Assembly (NCBI RefSeq): GCF_003313385.1
Contig: NZ_QMHN01000003.1
Coordinates: 310,001-374,000 of the forward strand
Reading direction: 5' to 3'
Length of the DNA stretch: 64,000 bases
DNA from: Pedobacter chitinilyticus
Lineage (GTDB): Bacteria > Bacteroidota > Bacteroidia > Sphingobacteriales > Sphingobacteriaceae
Shown: positions 43,483 to 52,120 of the stretch, piece by piece
Layout of the letters: each line of letters begins with the position of its first letter
Position numbering within the stretch: the stretch's first letter is position 1
Translations under genes and position numbers: made by a program
The notes under the pieces: generated by a model
What the model saw: the letters and a program-made list of their open reading frames with translations, nothing else
What the model was told of the DNA's origin: nothing
The model's database searches: none

Positions 43483-45786
43483 ATGCAAACTCAAGTGTTG
43501 GGCTATCCGCGAATTGGTAGCCAAAGAGAATTGAAAAAGGCCTGCGAAAGCTATTGGGCAGGTACATCGGGGTACAAAAACGTACTTCAGGTTGGCAAAA
43601 ACATCCGCCAGCAAAACTGGGAACTCCAAAAAAATCTTGGCGTAGATTTAATCCCCAGTAATGATTTTTCTTATTACGATCAGGTACTGGATCACTCCTT
43701 AATGTTTGGTGCTATCCCGCAACGCTACAATGCCGTAGCCATTCAGCCAGACCATGCAGAGCTAGATCTTTATTTTGCGATGGCTAGAGGCTATCAGCGA
43801 AATGGATTGGATATTATTGCGATGGAAATGACCAAATGGTTTGATACCAATTACCATTACATTGTCCCTGAATTCTATAAAAACCAAACTTTCAATCTGT
43901 TTTCTACTAAGGTAATTGATGAATTTTACGAAGCCAAACAGCTGGGCATTATCACCAAGCCTGTATTGATTGGCCCCGTAAGTTATCTGCTTTTAGGTAA
44001 AGAAAAAGAGGCTGGTTTTGATAAAATCGATTTACTTAAAAACCTACTTCCTGTTTATATCGAGCTTTTAACCAGATTGAAAGCTTTGGGAGCGACGCAC
44101 ATTCAACTAGATGAACCTTTTTTGGTATTAGATTTATCGGAAAAAGAGAAACAAGCCTACCAAACAGCCTATCAACAACTCAGGAAAGTCTTTCCAGAAC
44201 TCAACCTCATCCTTGCCACTTATTTCGGTGCACTGGAAGATAATTTAGAACTGGCTTGTGACTTACCTGTAAATACCTTGCATGTTGATTTGGTAAGAGC
44301 TCCGCAGCAATTAGAGGAACTAATTCATAAATTGCCTCAAGAAAAAACACTTTCATTAGGCTTGGTTGATGGCAGAAATATTTGGAAGAACGATTTTGAA
44401 AATTCCATCGCCATCATTAATCAGGCAACAGCCGCTCTTGGAAAAGAAAGAGTTTGGATTGCCACTTCTTGCTCTCTGCTTCACAGTCCTTGCGATTTGG
44501 ACAATGAAAAAAATGAGGCCGTATTAACCGCTGAAATTAAGCAGTGGATGGCCTTTGCCAAACAAAAAGTAGCCGAACTAACTACCCTAAAACAGTTAAC
44601 CAACAATGAGGAAGCGACTTTAGCAAAAGATAAGCTGGCACAAAATGTAAAAGCCCAGCAAAGTCGAAAAACCTCACCGCTTATCCACAATGAGAAAGTG
44701 AAAAATGATGTGGCTAACATTACCGAAAGCCATGACCAACGTTCAAATGCTTTTGCCAAAAGGCGGATTTTACAACAGGAGGCTTTAAATCTTCCTTCTT
44801 TTGCCACCACTACGATTGGTTCGTTTCCACAAACTACCGAAGTAAGAAGCTGGAGAGCAAAGCTCAAAAAAGGAAGTTTAAACCAAGCGCAATACGATCA
44901 ATTGATTGCCATTGAAACCGAAAAAGCGGTGCGTTGGCAAGAAGAAATTGGGCTAGATGTTTTGGTCCACGGTGAGTTTGAACGAAATGATATGGTGGAA
45001 TATTTCGGCGAGCAGCTAAGTGGTTTTACCTTTTCTCAAAACGGGTGGGTTCAAAGCTATGGTTCGCGTTGTGTAAAGCCTCCTATCATCTACGGAGATG
45101 TTTACCGACCAGAAGCCATGACTCTTAAATGGACCAATTATGCGCAATCCCTAACTTCAAAATACATGAAGGGAATGCTTACCGGTCCAGTAACCATTTT
45201 GCAATGGTCTTTTGTGCGTAACGATCAGCCACGCGCCGCCACTTGTACGCAAATTGCCCTAGCCATTAGAGATGAAGTGGTAGATTTAGAGCAAGCAGGT
45301 ATTAAAATTATTCAGATTGATGAACCTGCCATTAGGGAAGGTTTACCTTTGCGCAAAGCTGAATGGCAAAATTATTTGGATTGGGCGGTTAAAGCATTCC
45401 GTATTTCGGCAAGTGGCGTACAGGACGAAACGCAAATTCACACCCACATGTGTTACTCGGAATTTAATGACATTATTGACAGCATTGCCGCAATGGATGC
45501 CGATGTCATTACCATTGAAACTTCTCGTTCGCAAATGGAACTCCTTAATGCTTTTGCTGATTTCAAATATCCAAATGAAATTGGCCCAGGCGTTTACGAT
45601 ATTCACTCGCCAAGGGTACCAAATAAGGACGAAATGGTGGAGCTACTGAAAAAGGCGGCTTTGGTAATTCCAAAAGAGCAGCTGTGGGTAAACCCCGATT
45701 GCGGGCTTAAAACCCGTGGTTGGGACGAAACCAAAAAAGCACTGATTGAAATGGTGGAAGCCGCCAAAACCATGAGAAACAACTAA
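43483..45786 (+). CDS. metE: Cobalamin-independent methionine synthase MetE
   Basis: A 767-residue zinc enzyme that transfers a methyl group from 5-methyltetrahydropteroyl-triglutamate to homocysteine. Two TIM barrels are seen. The N-terminal barrel begins LGYPRIGSQRELKKA. The C-terminal barrel begins TTIGSFPQTTEVR and carries the zinc ligands: the His and Cys of HTHMCYS, the Glu of ETSRSQME and the Cys of NPDCGLKTRGW. Full length. A B12 riboswitch lies upstream, so expression should fall when cobalamin is present, which suggests that the genome also has B12-dependent MetH. Confidence 0.97.
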   Translation: MQTQVLGYPRIGSQRELKKACESYWAGTSGYKNVLQVGKNIRQQNWELQKNLGVDLIPSNDFSYYDQVLDHSLMFGAIPQRYNAVAIQPDHAELDLYFAMARGYQRNGLDIIAMEMTKWFDTNYHYIVPEFYKNQTFNLFSTKVIDEFYEAKQLGIITKPVLIGPVSYLLLGKEKEAGFDKIDLLKNLLPVYIELLTRLKALGATHIQLDEPFLVLDLSEKEKQAYQTAYQQLRKVFPELNLILATYFGALEDNLELACDLPVNTLHVDLVRAPQQLEELIHKLPQEKTLSLGLVDGRNIWKNDFENSIAIINQATAALGKERVWIATSCSLLHSPCDLDNEKNEAVLTAEIKQWMAFAKQKVAELTTLKQLTNNEEATLAKDKLAQNVKAQQSRKTSPLIHNEKVKNDVANITESHDQRSNAFAKRRILQQEALNLPSFATTTIGSFPQTTEVRSWRAKLKKGSLNQAQYDQLIAIETEKAVRWQEEIGLDVLVHGEFERNDMVEYFGEQLSGFTFSQNGWVQSYGSRCVKPPIIYGDVYRPEAMTLKWTNYAQSLTSKYMKGMLTGPVTILQWSFVRNDQPRAATCTQIALAIRDEVVDLEQAGIKIIQIDEPAIREGLPLRKAEWQNYLDWAVKAFRISASGVQDETQIHTHMCYSEFNDIIDSIAAMDADVITIETSRSQMELLNAFADFKYPNEIGPGVYDIHSPRVPNKDEMVELLKKAALVIPKEQLWVNPDCGLKTRGWDETKKALIEMVEAAKTMRNN

Positions 45787-45800
45787 CAATTTTTACCATA

Positions 45801-45830
45801 GACTTGCGAAGTTTTGAAGCTTCGTAAGTC
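45801..45830. repeat. Palindromic repeat, copy 3 of the CTTACGAAG family
   Basis: GACTTGCGAAGTTTT with its near-complement GAAGCTTCGTAAGTC, followed by TTTT, 15 bases after the metE stop. It can act as the metE terminator and shares its arms with 25320-25350 and 33427-33457. Confidence 0.8.
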
Positions 45831-45839
45831 TTTTAAATT

Positions 45840-45847
45840 TATCTTTG
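45840..45847 (+). promoter_or_regulatory. -7 element touching the thioesterase start
   Basis: TATCTTTG, an exact TANNTTTG match, ends three bases before the ATG at 45851; the transcript would be leaderless. Confidence 0.4.
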
Positions 45848-45850
45848 ACC

Positions 45851-46237
45851 ATGACATTAGAAGAAAGGATACAGCGCTCTCAAACTAGTATTTTCAAAGC
45901 TGTTTTTCCAAGCACCACTAACCATTACGACACTTTATTTGGCGGTACTGCCATGCACATGATGGATGAAGTAGCCTTTATTACGGCCACCAGATTTAGC
46001 AGACAAAGAATGGTAACGGTAAGCAGCGACAGAATTGACTTTAAGCAACCTATTCCTGCTGGAACATTTGTAGAACTTGTAGGTAAAGTAACCCATGTGG
46101 GCAATACCAGTTTAAGAGTTGGGGTAGAGATTTACATCGAGCAAATGTATGCCGAAGGCAGGGAGCTGGCCATTCACGGCGATTTTACCTTTGTGGCTTT
46201 GGATGAGAATAAAAAACCTACGCCAGTAATTAAGTAA
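45851..46237 (+). CDS. Acyl-CoA thioesterase (hotdog fold)
   Basis: A 128-residue cytosolic hotdog protein that hydrolyses acyl-CoA. The family block TTNHYDTLFGGTAMHMMDEVAFI contains the conserved N/D active-site region and the hotdog helix; VTVSSDRIDFKQPIPAG and GKVTHVGNTSLRVGVEI follow. Length is normal for a single-domain YciA-like enzyme. The ATG at 45851 gives the standard MTLEERI start; the TTG six bases upstream is not needed. It stands alone between metE and a small membrane protein. Confidence 0.92.
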   Translation: MTLEERIQRSQTSIFKAVFPSTTNHYDTLFGGTAMHMMDEVAFITATRFSRQRMVTVSSDRIDFKQPIPAGTFVELVGKVTHVGNTSLRVGVEIYIEQMYAEGRELAIHGDFTFVALDENKKPTPVIK

Positions 46238-46401
46238 GTAATACTTTGCGAAAACTTCATCCAACCTTTGTGGTAAATTTTAAACTCGAAGAAAACAAAA
46301 GACATGCGAAGAACGTAAAGAATATTTTCTTCGCTTAAACCATTAGCTATATTTGTTAAAAGCAATTATTATCTTCGCCGTACAAACGTAATCCTCAATA
46401 G

Positions 46402-46653
46402 ATGAAACCACAGCAGCCACTTACAGAATTATCAACCGAAGAATTAAACAAAAAAGCAAAAACGTTGAAGATAGCGACCGTTTTCATGAGCTTCTCAATG
46501 TTAATTATGCTCATCTGCGGCATTATTGTTTCTATGAAAAAAGGTTTTAGTGCATTAACGGTTACTCCATTGGGATTTGCACCTTTGCTAATCATCTTTT
46601 CAAGCCAATTGAAACAAGTTAACAATGAGTTAAAAAAGAGAGAAACCGCTTAG
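46402..46653 (+). CDS. Small two-helix membrane protein, unknown
   Basis: An 83-residue protein with a charged N-terminus, two hydrophobic segments (IATVFMSFSMLIMLICGIIVSM and LTVTPLGFAPLLIIFSS) and a charged tail (KQVNNELKKRETA). I do not recognise a family. The stop codon overlaps that of the convergent cdsA gene. Clean reading frame and hydrophobic pattern support it as a real gene. Confidence 0.65.
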   Translation: MKPQQPLTELSTEELNKKAKTLKIATVFMSFSMLIMLICGIIVSMKKGFSALTVTPLGFAPLLIIFSSQLKQVNNELKKRETA

Positions 46654-47459
46654 TGAATTAGCAAATAAAGGTATACATACACAATAGGCGCAGCAATCAA
46701 TAAACCATCGAAACGGTCAAGAAAGCCACCATGCCCTGGTAAAAAGCTTCCTGAATCCTTCACCTCGAGGCTGCGCTTTAACATTGATTCTACCAAATCG
46801 CCCAAGGTACCAAAACATGAAATAATAGCGGCCATTCCTGCCCAAACAATTGGTTCAACTTCAGTAAACTGAAAGGATAGAATAATAGCAACTACCAAGC
46901 TGGTAAAAACACCACCAAAAAAGCCTTCCCATGATTTTTTAGGAGAATGTCTTTCAAACAACTTGCGCTTCCCTAATTTCATTCCAAATAGGTAAGCACC
47001 TGTATCATTTGCCCAAAGCATTAATAAAAAGGCCAATGGAAAATGAAAACTGTACTCCTCAAAATTCATTAAAAATCCCAGGGAGTAGAAGAAACAGAAA
47101 GGAATGGTGACATATACAAAACCCACAAAGGTGTAGGAAATATTGGCAAATGGGATTTTGTTTTTCTTATATAGCTCTGCAATGAATACCGAAAAAACCA
47201 AAGGAATCATCAACAAGAGATATTTAAGCTCAAATTGGAAAAAATGATACGCTGCAGTAGTGATGTAAATAAGCGCTGCTACCACCACCCCAATATTACG
47301 GTGTGGGCGAATCCCTCCTATTTTTATCATTTTATAGAATTCCAATAACGCTACCAAGCTCAATAGCAAGTAAAACCCCGAAAAAGTATAGGCACCCAAC
47401 AAAATGGAACCCAACATCACAATGGTAAAAAAGAAAGCGGTAATGGCTCTGGTCTTCAT
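46650..47459 (-). CDS. cdsA: Phosphatidate cytidylyltransferase CdsA
   Basis: A 269-residue inner-membrane enzyme that makes CDP-diacylglycerol from CTP and phosphatidate for phospholipid synthesis. Several transmembrane segments lead to the family signature SMLKRSLEVKDSGSFLPGHGGFLDRFDGL with its metal-binding aspartates. SPKKSWEGFFGG is the second conserved block. It lies seven bases after the CPBP protease gene and is probably co-transcribed with it. Confidence 0.95.
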   Translation of the reverse strand: MKTRAITAFFFTIVMLGSILLGAYTFSGFYLLLSLVALLEFYKMIKIGGIRPHRNIGVVVAALIYITTAAYHFFQFELKYLLLMIPLVFSVFIAELYKKNKIPFANISYTFVGFVYVTIPFCFFYSLGFLMNFEEYSFHFPLAFLLMLWANDTGAYLFGMKLGKRKLFERHSPKKSWEGFFGGVFTSLVVAIILSFQFTEVEPIVWAGMAAIISCFGTLGDLVESMLKRSLEVKDSGSFLPGHGGFLDRFDGLLIAAPIVYVYLYLLIH

Positions 47460-47465
47460 TTAAAA

Positions 47466-48410
47466 CTAAGGTTTAAGGCTAAAGTCGGAGCTATTTAATT
47501 CCCGTTCTTTTGTCCTATCAGTCATATTTTTCAAAAATTTGAACAAAGCTAAGGTTAAAATAGCACTTATCAAGTATCCATACCAAGGCATTTGCATATC
47601 CTCTGCATTGGTATACGATTGGTTATTGGCCTGTAAATAATAGGCCACCGAAACGGCATAAGCATTATTTAAAAAGTGAGCAAATACCGCATACCAAATG
47701 CTGCCTGTCCAAAAATAAACATAACCAAAAGCTGCACCTAAAAGCAATCGCGGTAAAAATCCGTAAAACTGAAAGTGGATAGCACTAAAAATAGCGGCTG
47801 ATAACCAAATGGCCACATGCGGATTGGATTTAATGCGGAAGATGGTTCGTTGCACCGCTCCCCTAAAAATAAATTCTTCGCAAATGGCTGGGGTAACAGC
47901 AATGACCAAAATGTTAATAAATAAGCCTGAAATTCCCGTAGCCTTCAACATCGCTTCTGTTGCTTTTGCTGCCGAATCTTCCATTTCCCTCATCCAAAGC
48001 TCTACTCCTTTCAAAAACTCGGGGAATACCATTTTTTGGTTCAGTTCATTCGCAAAGCCCATCAAAGGCATCCAACAGATGGATAATACAGCCACCAATA
48101 GCAAAAGATTTACCTTAGGTGCTTTCATACCGTAAAACTTTGGCAACCTTTTTCCTTCTACTATGGACAATAAAACCGCAGGAGCTAGAAATAATCCTAT
48201 CTGCTGCGCTACTAGCAAAATCTTGAATGAAGAAATATATCGATAGTCATTTGCCGCAGTTCCCTTAATGCCCTCAAAACCATCTATAAAAAAAACAATG
48301 GCGATACCTATTACAGCAAAAACAATCAATCCGCCAAGGGCAAATAATAAAAGATACAGCATTTGTAGAAAAGGGCTGTTTTCGGACTTGTGTAAGGGGT
48401 TTTGATACAT
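47466..48410 (-). CDS. CPBP-family intramembrane metalloprotease
   Basis: A 314-residue inner-membrane protein with about eight hydrophobic segments. The CPBP (Abi) motifs are EEFIFRGAVQR, the histidine motif SAAIFSAIHFQFYGFLPRLLLG, and FAHFLNNAYA. Such proteins cleave isoprenylated or membrane-embedded substrates, or mediate self-protection; the substrate here is unknown. It is the promoter-proximal gene of the pair with cdsA. Its start region overlaps the -33 box of the divergent dusB promoter. Confidence 0.92.
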   Translation of the reverse strand: MYQNPLHKSENSPFLQMLYLLLFALGGLIVFAVIGIAIVFFIDGFEGIKGTAANDYRYISSFKILLVAQQIGLFLAPAVLLSIVEGKRLPKFYGMKAPKVNLLLLVAVLSICWMPLMGFANELNQKMVFPEFLKGVELWMREMEDSAAKATEAMLKATGISGLFINILVIAVTPAICEEFIFRGAVQRTIFRIKSNPHVAIWLSAAIFSAIHFQFYGFLPRLLLGAAFGYVYFWTGSIWYAVFAHFLNNAYAVSVAYYLQANNQSYTNAEDMQMPWYGYLISAILTLALFKFLKNMTDRTKERELNSSDFSLKP

Positions 48411-48433
48411 TTTATGAATTATGCGTAACTTTG
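48401..48433 (+). promoter_or_regulatory. Bacteroidota-type promoter of dusB
   Basis: TTTG at 48401-48404, a 21-base spacer and TAACTTTG at 48426-48433 match the TTTG/TANNTTTG consensus at normal spacing. It is the best complete promoter I find in the window. The dusB ATG follows 30 bases later. Confidence 0.7.
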
Positions 48434-48463
48434 CAACAGTTTAATTAGCTTGAAGATAGAAAA

Positions 48464-49471
48464 ATGTCTGTAAAGATAGGAAATATTGATTTGGGAGAAT
48501 TCCCTTTGTTATTGGCACCGATGGAAGATGTGAGCGATCCTCCTTTCCGTTATGTGTGCAAACAAGGTGGAGCAGATATGATGTATACGGAATTTATTTC
48601 CTCTGAGGGATTAATTCGATCTGCGGCAAAAAGCAGGCAAAAGCTGGATATTTTTGAGTACGAGCGTCCGATAGGCATCCAGATTTTTGGAAGCGATATC
48701 GAAAGCATGCGTGAAGCTACAGAAATTGCCACCTTGGCAGGCCCAGATTTAATGGACATCAACTATGGTTGCCCTGTTAAAAACGTTGCTTGTAGAGGTG
48801 CAGGTTCGGCACTCTTGCAGGATATTGATAAAATGGTGAAGATGACCGAGGCCGTAGTAAAAGCCACGCATTTGCCAGTAACAGTAAAAACCCGTTTAGG
48901 CTGGGATGATAACACCAAAAATGTGGAAGAAGTTGCCGAACGTTTGCAAGATATTGGCATACAAGCTTTAACCATTCATGGCCGTACCAGGGCACAATTA
49001 TACAAAGGTGAAGCTGATTGGACTTTAATTAGAGAAATTAAGCGTAACCCGCGCATCAAAATCCCAATTTTTGGAAATGGCGATATTGATAGCCCCGAAA
49101 AAGCGGCCAATTGGCGGTTGGAATATGGTGTAGACGGAATGATGATTGGCAGAGCGGCAATTGGCTATCCTTGGATTTTCCGGGAAATTAAACACTTTTT
49201 TGCTACTGGAGAGCACTTGGAGGGGCCAACTTTAGAAGAACGTGTAGCAGCTTGCAGAACTCATTTTACCAAATCCATAGAGTGGAAAGGTCCTAAGGTG
49301 GGCGTGTTCGAAATGCGACGTCATTACAGCAACTACTTTAAAGGACTGCCAGATTTTAAACCTTATCGCACGCAATTGGTTAAAGAGGAAAACATTGAAA
49401 CCATCTATGCGTTGTTAGATGAAATTACTGACAAATACTCCAATATAGCACCTGTTACCGAAATGGCGTGA
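48464..49471 (+). CDS. dusB: tRNA-dihydrouridine synthase DusB
   Basis: A 335-residue FMN enzyme that reduces uridines in the tRNA D-loop. TIM-barrel motifs: LLAPMEDVSDPPFR, DINYGCPVKNVACRGAGSALL with the catalytic cysteine, VKTRLGWDD, TIHGRTRAQLYKGEADW, FGNGDI and MIGRAAIGYPWIF. A C-terminal helical tRNA-binding domain follows. Length is standard. Preceded by a complete promoter and followed 34 bases later by apaG. Confidence 0.95.
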   Translation: MSVKIGNIDLGEFPLLLAPMEDVSDPPFRYVCKQGGADMMYTEFISSEGLIRSAAKSRQKLDIFEYERPIGIQIFGSDIESMREATEIATLAGPDLMDINYGCPVKNVACRGAGSALLQDIDKMVKMTEAVVKATHLPVTVKTRLGWDDNTKNVEEVAERLQDIGIQALTIHGRTRAQLYKGEADWTLIREIKRNPRIKIPIFGNGDIDSPEKAANWRLEYGVDGMMIGRAAIGYPWIFREIKHFFATGEHLEGPTLEERVAACRTHFTKSIEWKGPKVGVFEMRRHYSNYFKGLPDFKPYRTQLVKEENIETIYALLDEITDKYSNIAPVTEMA

Positions 49472-49505
49472 TTATTGAGTACATTTATTCGTTAAATTTA
49501 CGGTT

Positions 49506-49892
49506 ATGGTTACAGCAATTACTGAAGGCATAAAAATTTCGGTTGACACCATTTATCAGGATGAACATTCTAATCCTGAAAATGGCCATTTCATGTTCGC
49601 ATATCGTATCAGCATTGAAAATCTTACCGATTTTGAAATACAATTAATGCGCCGTCAATGGTTCATTTTTGATTCTAATGGCACGGTGAGAGAAGTTGAG
49701 GGCGAAGGTGTAGTAGGAATGCAACCTATGATTATGCCTGGCGATAGCTATTCTTATGTTTCGGGTTGCAACCTAAAAACAGATATTGGAAGCATGCGTG
49801 GCAGATATTTAATGCGCCGCACCTTAGACGACTCGGAGTTTTTAGTAGAGATTCCTGAGTTTGAATTGGTGGTTCCCTTCAGACTCAATTAA
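49506..49892 (+). CDS. apaG: ApaG protein (DUF525)
   Basis: A 128-residue fibronectin-III-like protein. Landmarks: GHFMFAYRISIENLTDFEIQLMRRQWFIFDSNG, then VEGEGVVGMQPMIMPGDSYSYVSGC and GSMRGRYLMR. It was linked with Co2+/Mg2+ effects in enterobacteria; the biochemical role is unclear. It follows dusB on the same strand. Confidence 0.95.
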   Translation: MVTAITEGIKISVDTIYQDEHSNPENGHFMFAYRISIENLTDFEIQLMRRQWFIFDSNGTVREVEGEGVVGMQPMIMPGDSYSYVSGCNLKTDIGSMRGRYLMRRTLDDSEFLVEIPEFELVVPFRLN

Positions 49893-49943
49893 TTTCAAAT
49901 CAATCCTAAGCGCATTCCATTTTAAAATGGCCAATCATCACTT

Positions 49944-50750
49944 ATGGATGTTTCTTTCATCAGGCAATTATATATTCCCGTTCAACCTGCTGTAAAATCT
50001 TATGGAACGGTAAGCTATCAGGAATTTTTACCTCACCAACAGTTACAACCCTATATTTATTGCTATTGGCAGTTAAAAACCAATCAAAAGCTTAATCAAC
50101 CTTTCACTTATCGCATAGTGGCCGATGGCTGTATCGATATTTTTTTTGAGCTTAATCAACCTCAGGAAAACTTTGTAATGGGTTTTTGTAAAAAGTACAC
50201 GGAATTTGATTTGGCCGAAGAATTTGATTATGTAGGTGTTCGGTTTCTTCCTTCTATGTTCCCGCAACTGTTTAATGTTGATGCTTCAAGTATCAGCAAT
50301 AAGGCCGTAGAACTAAAAGAAGTTGTGCCGCAGGTTGCTGCTTTTATACAAAGCCACTTAGGTGCCAATCTGGATATGAACAAGGTCATTTCCTTATTAA
50401 ATGAATTCTTTTTAGACCTCCTATCTACGGCTAACTTTCAAAATGATGCTCGTTTTTACAATGCCATTGCCTTAATTATGAAAAACTATGGTGTGGTTGA
50501 TATGACTGAAATTGATACTGGACTTAGTCACAGACAACTCCGGAGGCTTTTTAATTTTTACATTGGCGATTCCATGAAAACCTTTAGCAAGGTGGTCCGT
50601 TTTCAAAATATTTTGAGAGCAAAGCCATCGACTCAAAGTTTACAACAGAATAAATTATTTTTTGATTCTGGTTTTTTTGACCAATCTCATTTTATTAAAG
50701 ATTTTAAGCATTTTTACGGGGTTACTCCAAGTAAGGCATTTGGTAGATAA
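49944..50750 (+). CDS. AraC-family transcriptional regulator
   Basis: A 268-residue regulator. The N-terminal region (about 20-150, LPHQQLQPYIYCYWQLK and IVADGCIDIFFEL) is a ligand-domain type common in Bacteroidota AraC proteins (DUF6597-like). The C-terminal double HTH is visible: HRQLRRLFNFYIGDSMKTFSKVVRFQNIL and FFDSGFFDQSHFIKDFKHFYGVTPSKAF. The glyoxalase-like gene begins 51 bases downstream, a possible target or partner. The ligand is unknown. Confidence 0.93.
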   Translation: MDVSFIRQLYIPVQPAVKSYGTVSYQEFLPHQQLQPYIYCYWQLKTNQKLNQPFTYRIVADGCIDIFFELNQPQENFVMGFCKKYTEFDLAEEFDYVGVRFLPSMFPQLFNVDASSISNKAVELKEVVPQVAAFIQSHLGANLDMNKVISLLNEFFLDLLSTANFQNDARFYNAIALIMKNYGVVDMTEIDTGLSHRQLRRLFNFYIGDSMKTFSKVVRFQNILRAKPSTQSLQQNKLFFDSGFFDQSHFIKDFKHFYGVTPSKAFGR

Positions 50751-50801
50751 TTGTCCGATTTTTACAATTTTAGCACCTGAGGTTTGGCCAATTTTGTGTT
50801 G

Positions 50802-51269
50802 ATGATGTCGATAACAAAATACATAACAATGGCGCTGATGGGCTTATTTTTTGCCAAAGGCTCCTATGGTCAAACTTCTAAAAACAAGATTGCGATGAAA
50901 TTAAATGCAGGTGTAATCACCGAAAAATTAGCAGAAACCAAGAAATTCTACACGGAAGTTTTAGGATTTGGAATTACCTTTGAAAACGAATTTTATTTAT
51001 TGTTACATACGCCAAATAAAAGCGCAGAAATTAGTTTTCTTTTACCAAATCATCCTACTCAACAGCTGTTATTCCATCAACCATTCAAAGGACAGGGCAT
51101 GTACCTTACCATTGAAGTAGAAGACGTGGATACCTTATATCAACAGTTAAAGGCCAAGAGTGTTGCCATTAAAATTGAGCTGAGGGACGAGCCTTGGGGC
51201 GATAGACATTTTGCCATTCAAGATCCCAATGGTGTTGGAATCGATATTGTGAAATACTCTCCGCAATAA
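50802..51269 (+). CDS. Glyoxalase/VOC-fold protein with signal-like N-terminus
   Basis: A 155-residue protein. After the hydrophobic N-terminus (ITMALMGLFFAKGSYGQ) a single VOC fold starts at MKLNAGVITEKLAETKKFYTEVLGF; it ends DRHFAIQDPNGVGIDIVKY. VOC proteins include bleomycin-resistance and glyoxalase types. The residues that would bind metal (an N-terminal His/Gln and Glu pair) are not complete to my eye, so ligand binding is as likely as catalysis. If the internal ATG at 50895 is the real start, the protein is cytosolic. A terminator follows. Confidence 0.8.
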   Translation: MMSITKYITMALMGLFFAKGSYGQTSKNKIAMKLNAGVITEKLAETKKFYTEVLGFGITFENEFYLLLHTPNKSAEISFLLPNHPTQQLLFHQPFKGQGMYLTIEVEDVDTLYQQLKAKSVAIKIELRDEPWGDRHFAIQDPNGVGIDIVKYSPQ

Positions 51270-51297
51270 AAGAAACCATCCTGTCTGTTCGCCAAAT

Positions 51298-51331
51298 AAA
51301 AAAGGCAATCTCTCGATTGCCTTTTTTATTT
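51298..51331. terminator. Bidirectional terminator
   Basis: AAAAAAGGCAATC and GATTGCCTTTTTT are perfect arms around a TCTC loop, with T and A tracts on both sides. It lies between two convergent genes and serves both. Confidence 0.92.
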
Positions 51332-51338
51332 TTTAGAG

Positions 51339-52034
51339 TTAATCTCTGCTTCTGCCAAACAACATCGAAGCATAATAAAGTAGATTGGCCAAAGCGCCTA
51401 AAGCTGCAACCACATAGGTCATTGCGGCCCACCAAAGTGCATCTTTCGCTTGCACATTTTCTTCTGAGGTTTTCATTACCCCTTGATTGTTCTTTAACCA
51501 AAGTAATGCTCTGTTACTGGCATCAAATTCAACAGGTAGGGTAACTATACTAAACAAGGTAATGATGGCCAAACCAACCACTCCAATGCCCAATACAATA
51601 GAAGGTCCGTTAAAAGCAATTAACAATACCCCTATTAAAAGTACCCATTGCAAAAGGTTTGACGAAATACTTACGATAGGTACCATATTAGATCGAAACT
51701 GTAACCAGTTGTAGCTTTTAGCATGTTGTATGGCATGTCCACATTCATGTGCGGCCACGGCCGCTGCCGCAACACTCCTACCATAATATACATCTGTACT
51801 TAAATTTACGGTCATATCCGCTGGATTATAATGATCCGTAAGCTGTCCTTCTGAACTTAGCACTTTCACATTGTAGATTCCGTTGTCGTGTAGCATCTTC
51901 TCTGCTACCTCTTTTCCCGAAAAGCCTGAATTAAGCTGCATTTCTGCGTATTTCGAGAATTTGTTCCTGAAACGCCACTGTACAAACATACTAAGCAGAA
52001 GGATCGGAATAAATAAAATTAAATACGTTTCCAT
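51339..52034 (-). CDS. Neutral zinc metallopeptidase, YugP type (PF04298)
   Basis: A 231-residue membrane-anchored peptidase. The N-terminal helix METYLILFIPILLLSMFVQW is followed by LTDHYNPADMTVNLSTDVYYGRSVAAAAVAAHECGHAIQ with the HECGH zinc site. Two central membrane segments follow, then PVEFDASNRAL with the third-ligand-type region. Substrate unknown. Single gene sharing a terminator with the VOC gene. Confidence 0.93.
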   Translation of the reverse strand: METYLILFIPILLLSMFVQWRFRNKFSKYAEMQLNSGFSGKEVAEKMLHDNGIYNVKVLSSEGQLTDHYNPADMTVNLSTDVYYGRSVAAAAVAAHECGHAIQHAKSYNWLQFRSNMVPIVSISSNLLQWVLLIGVLLIAFNGPSIVLGIGVVGLAIITLFSIVTLPVEFDASNRALLWLKNNQGVMKTSEENVQAKDALWWAAMTYVVAALGALANLLYYASMLFGRSRD

Positions 52035-52120
52035 TTTTCAAATGTTTGTGTTATTCAGTTTCGCTAAATCAAAAAGTGTTCCCATCTTTATAAATATTTA
52101 ATTTTTTTACATTTTTTAGG

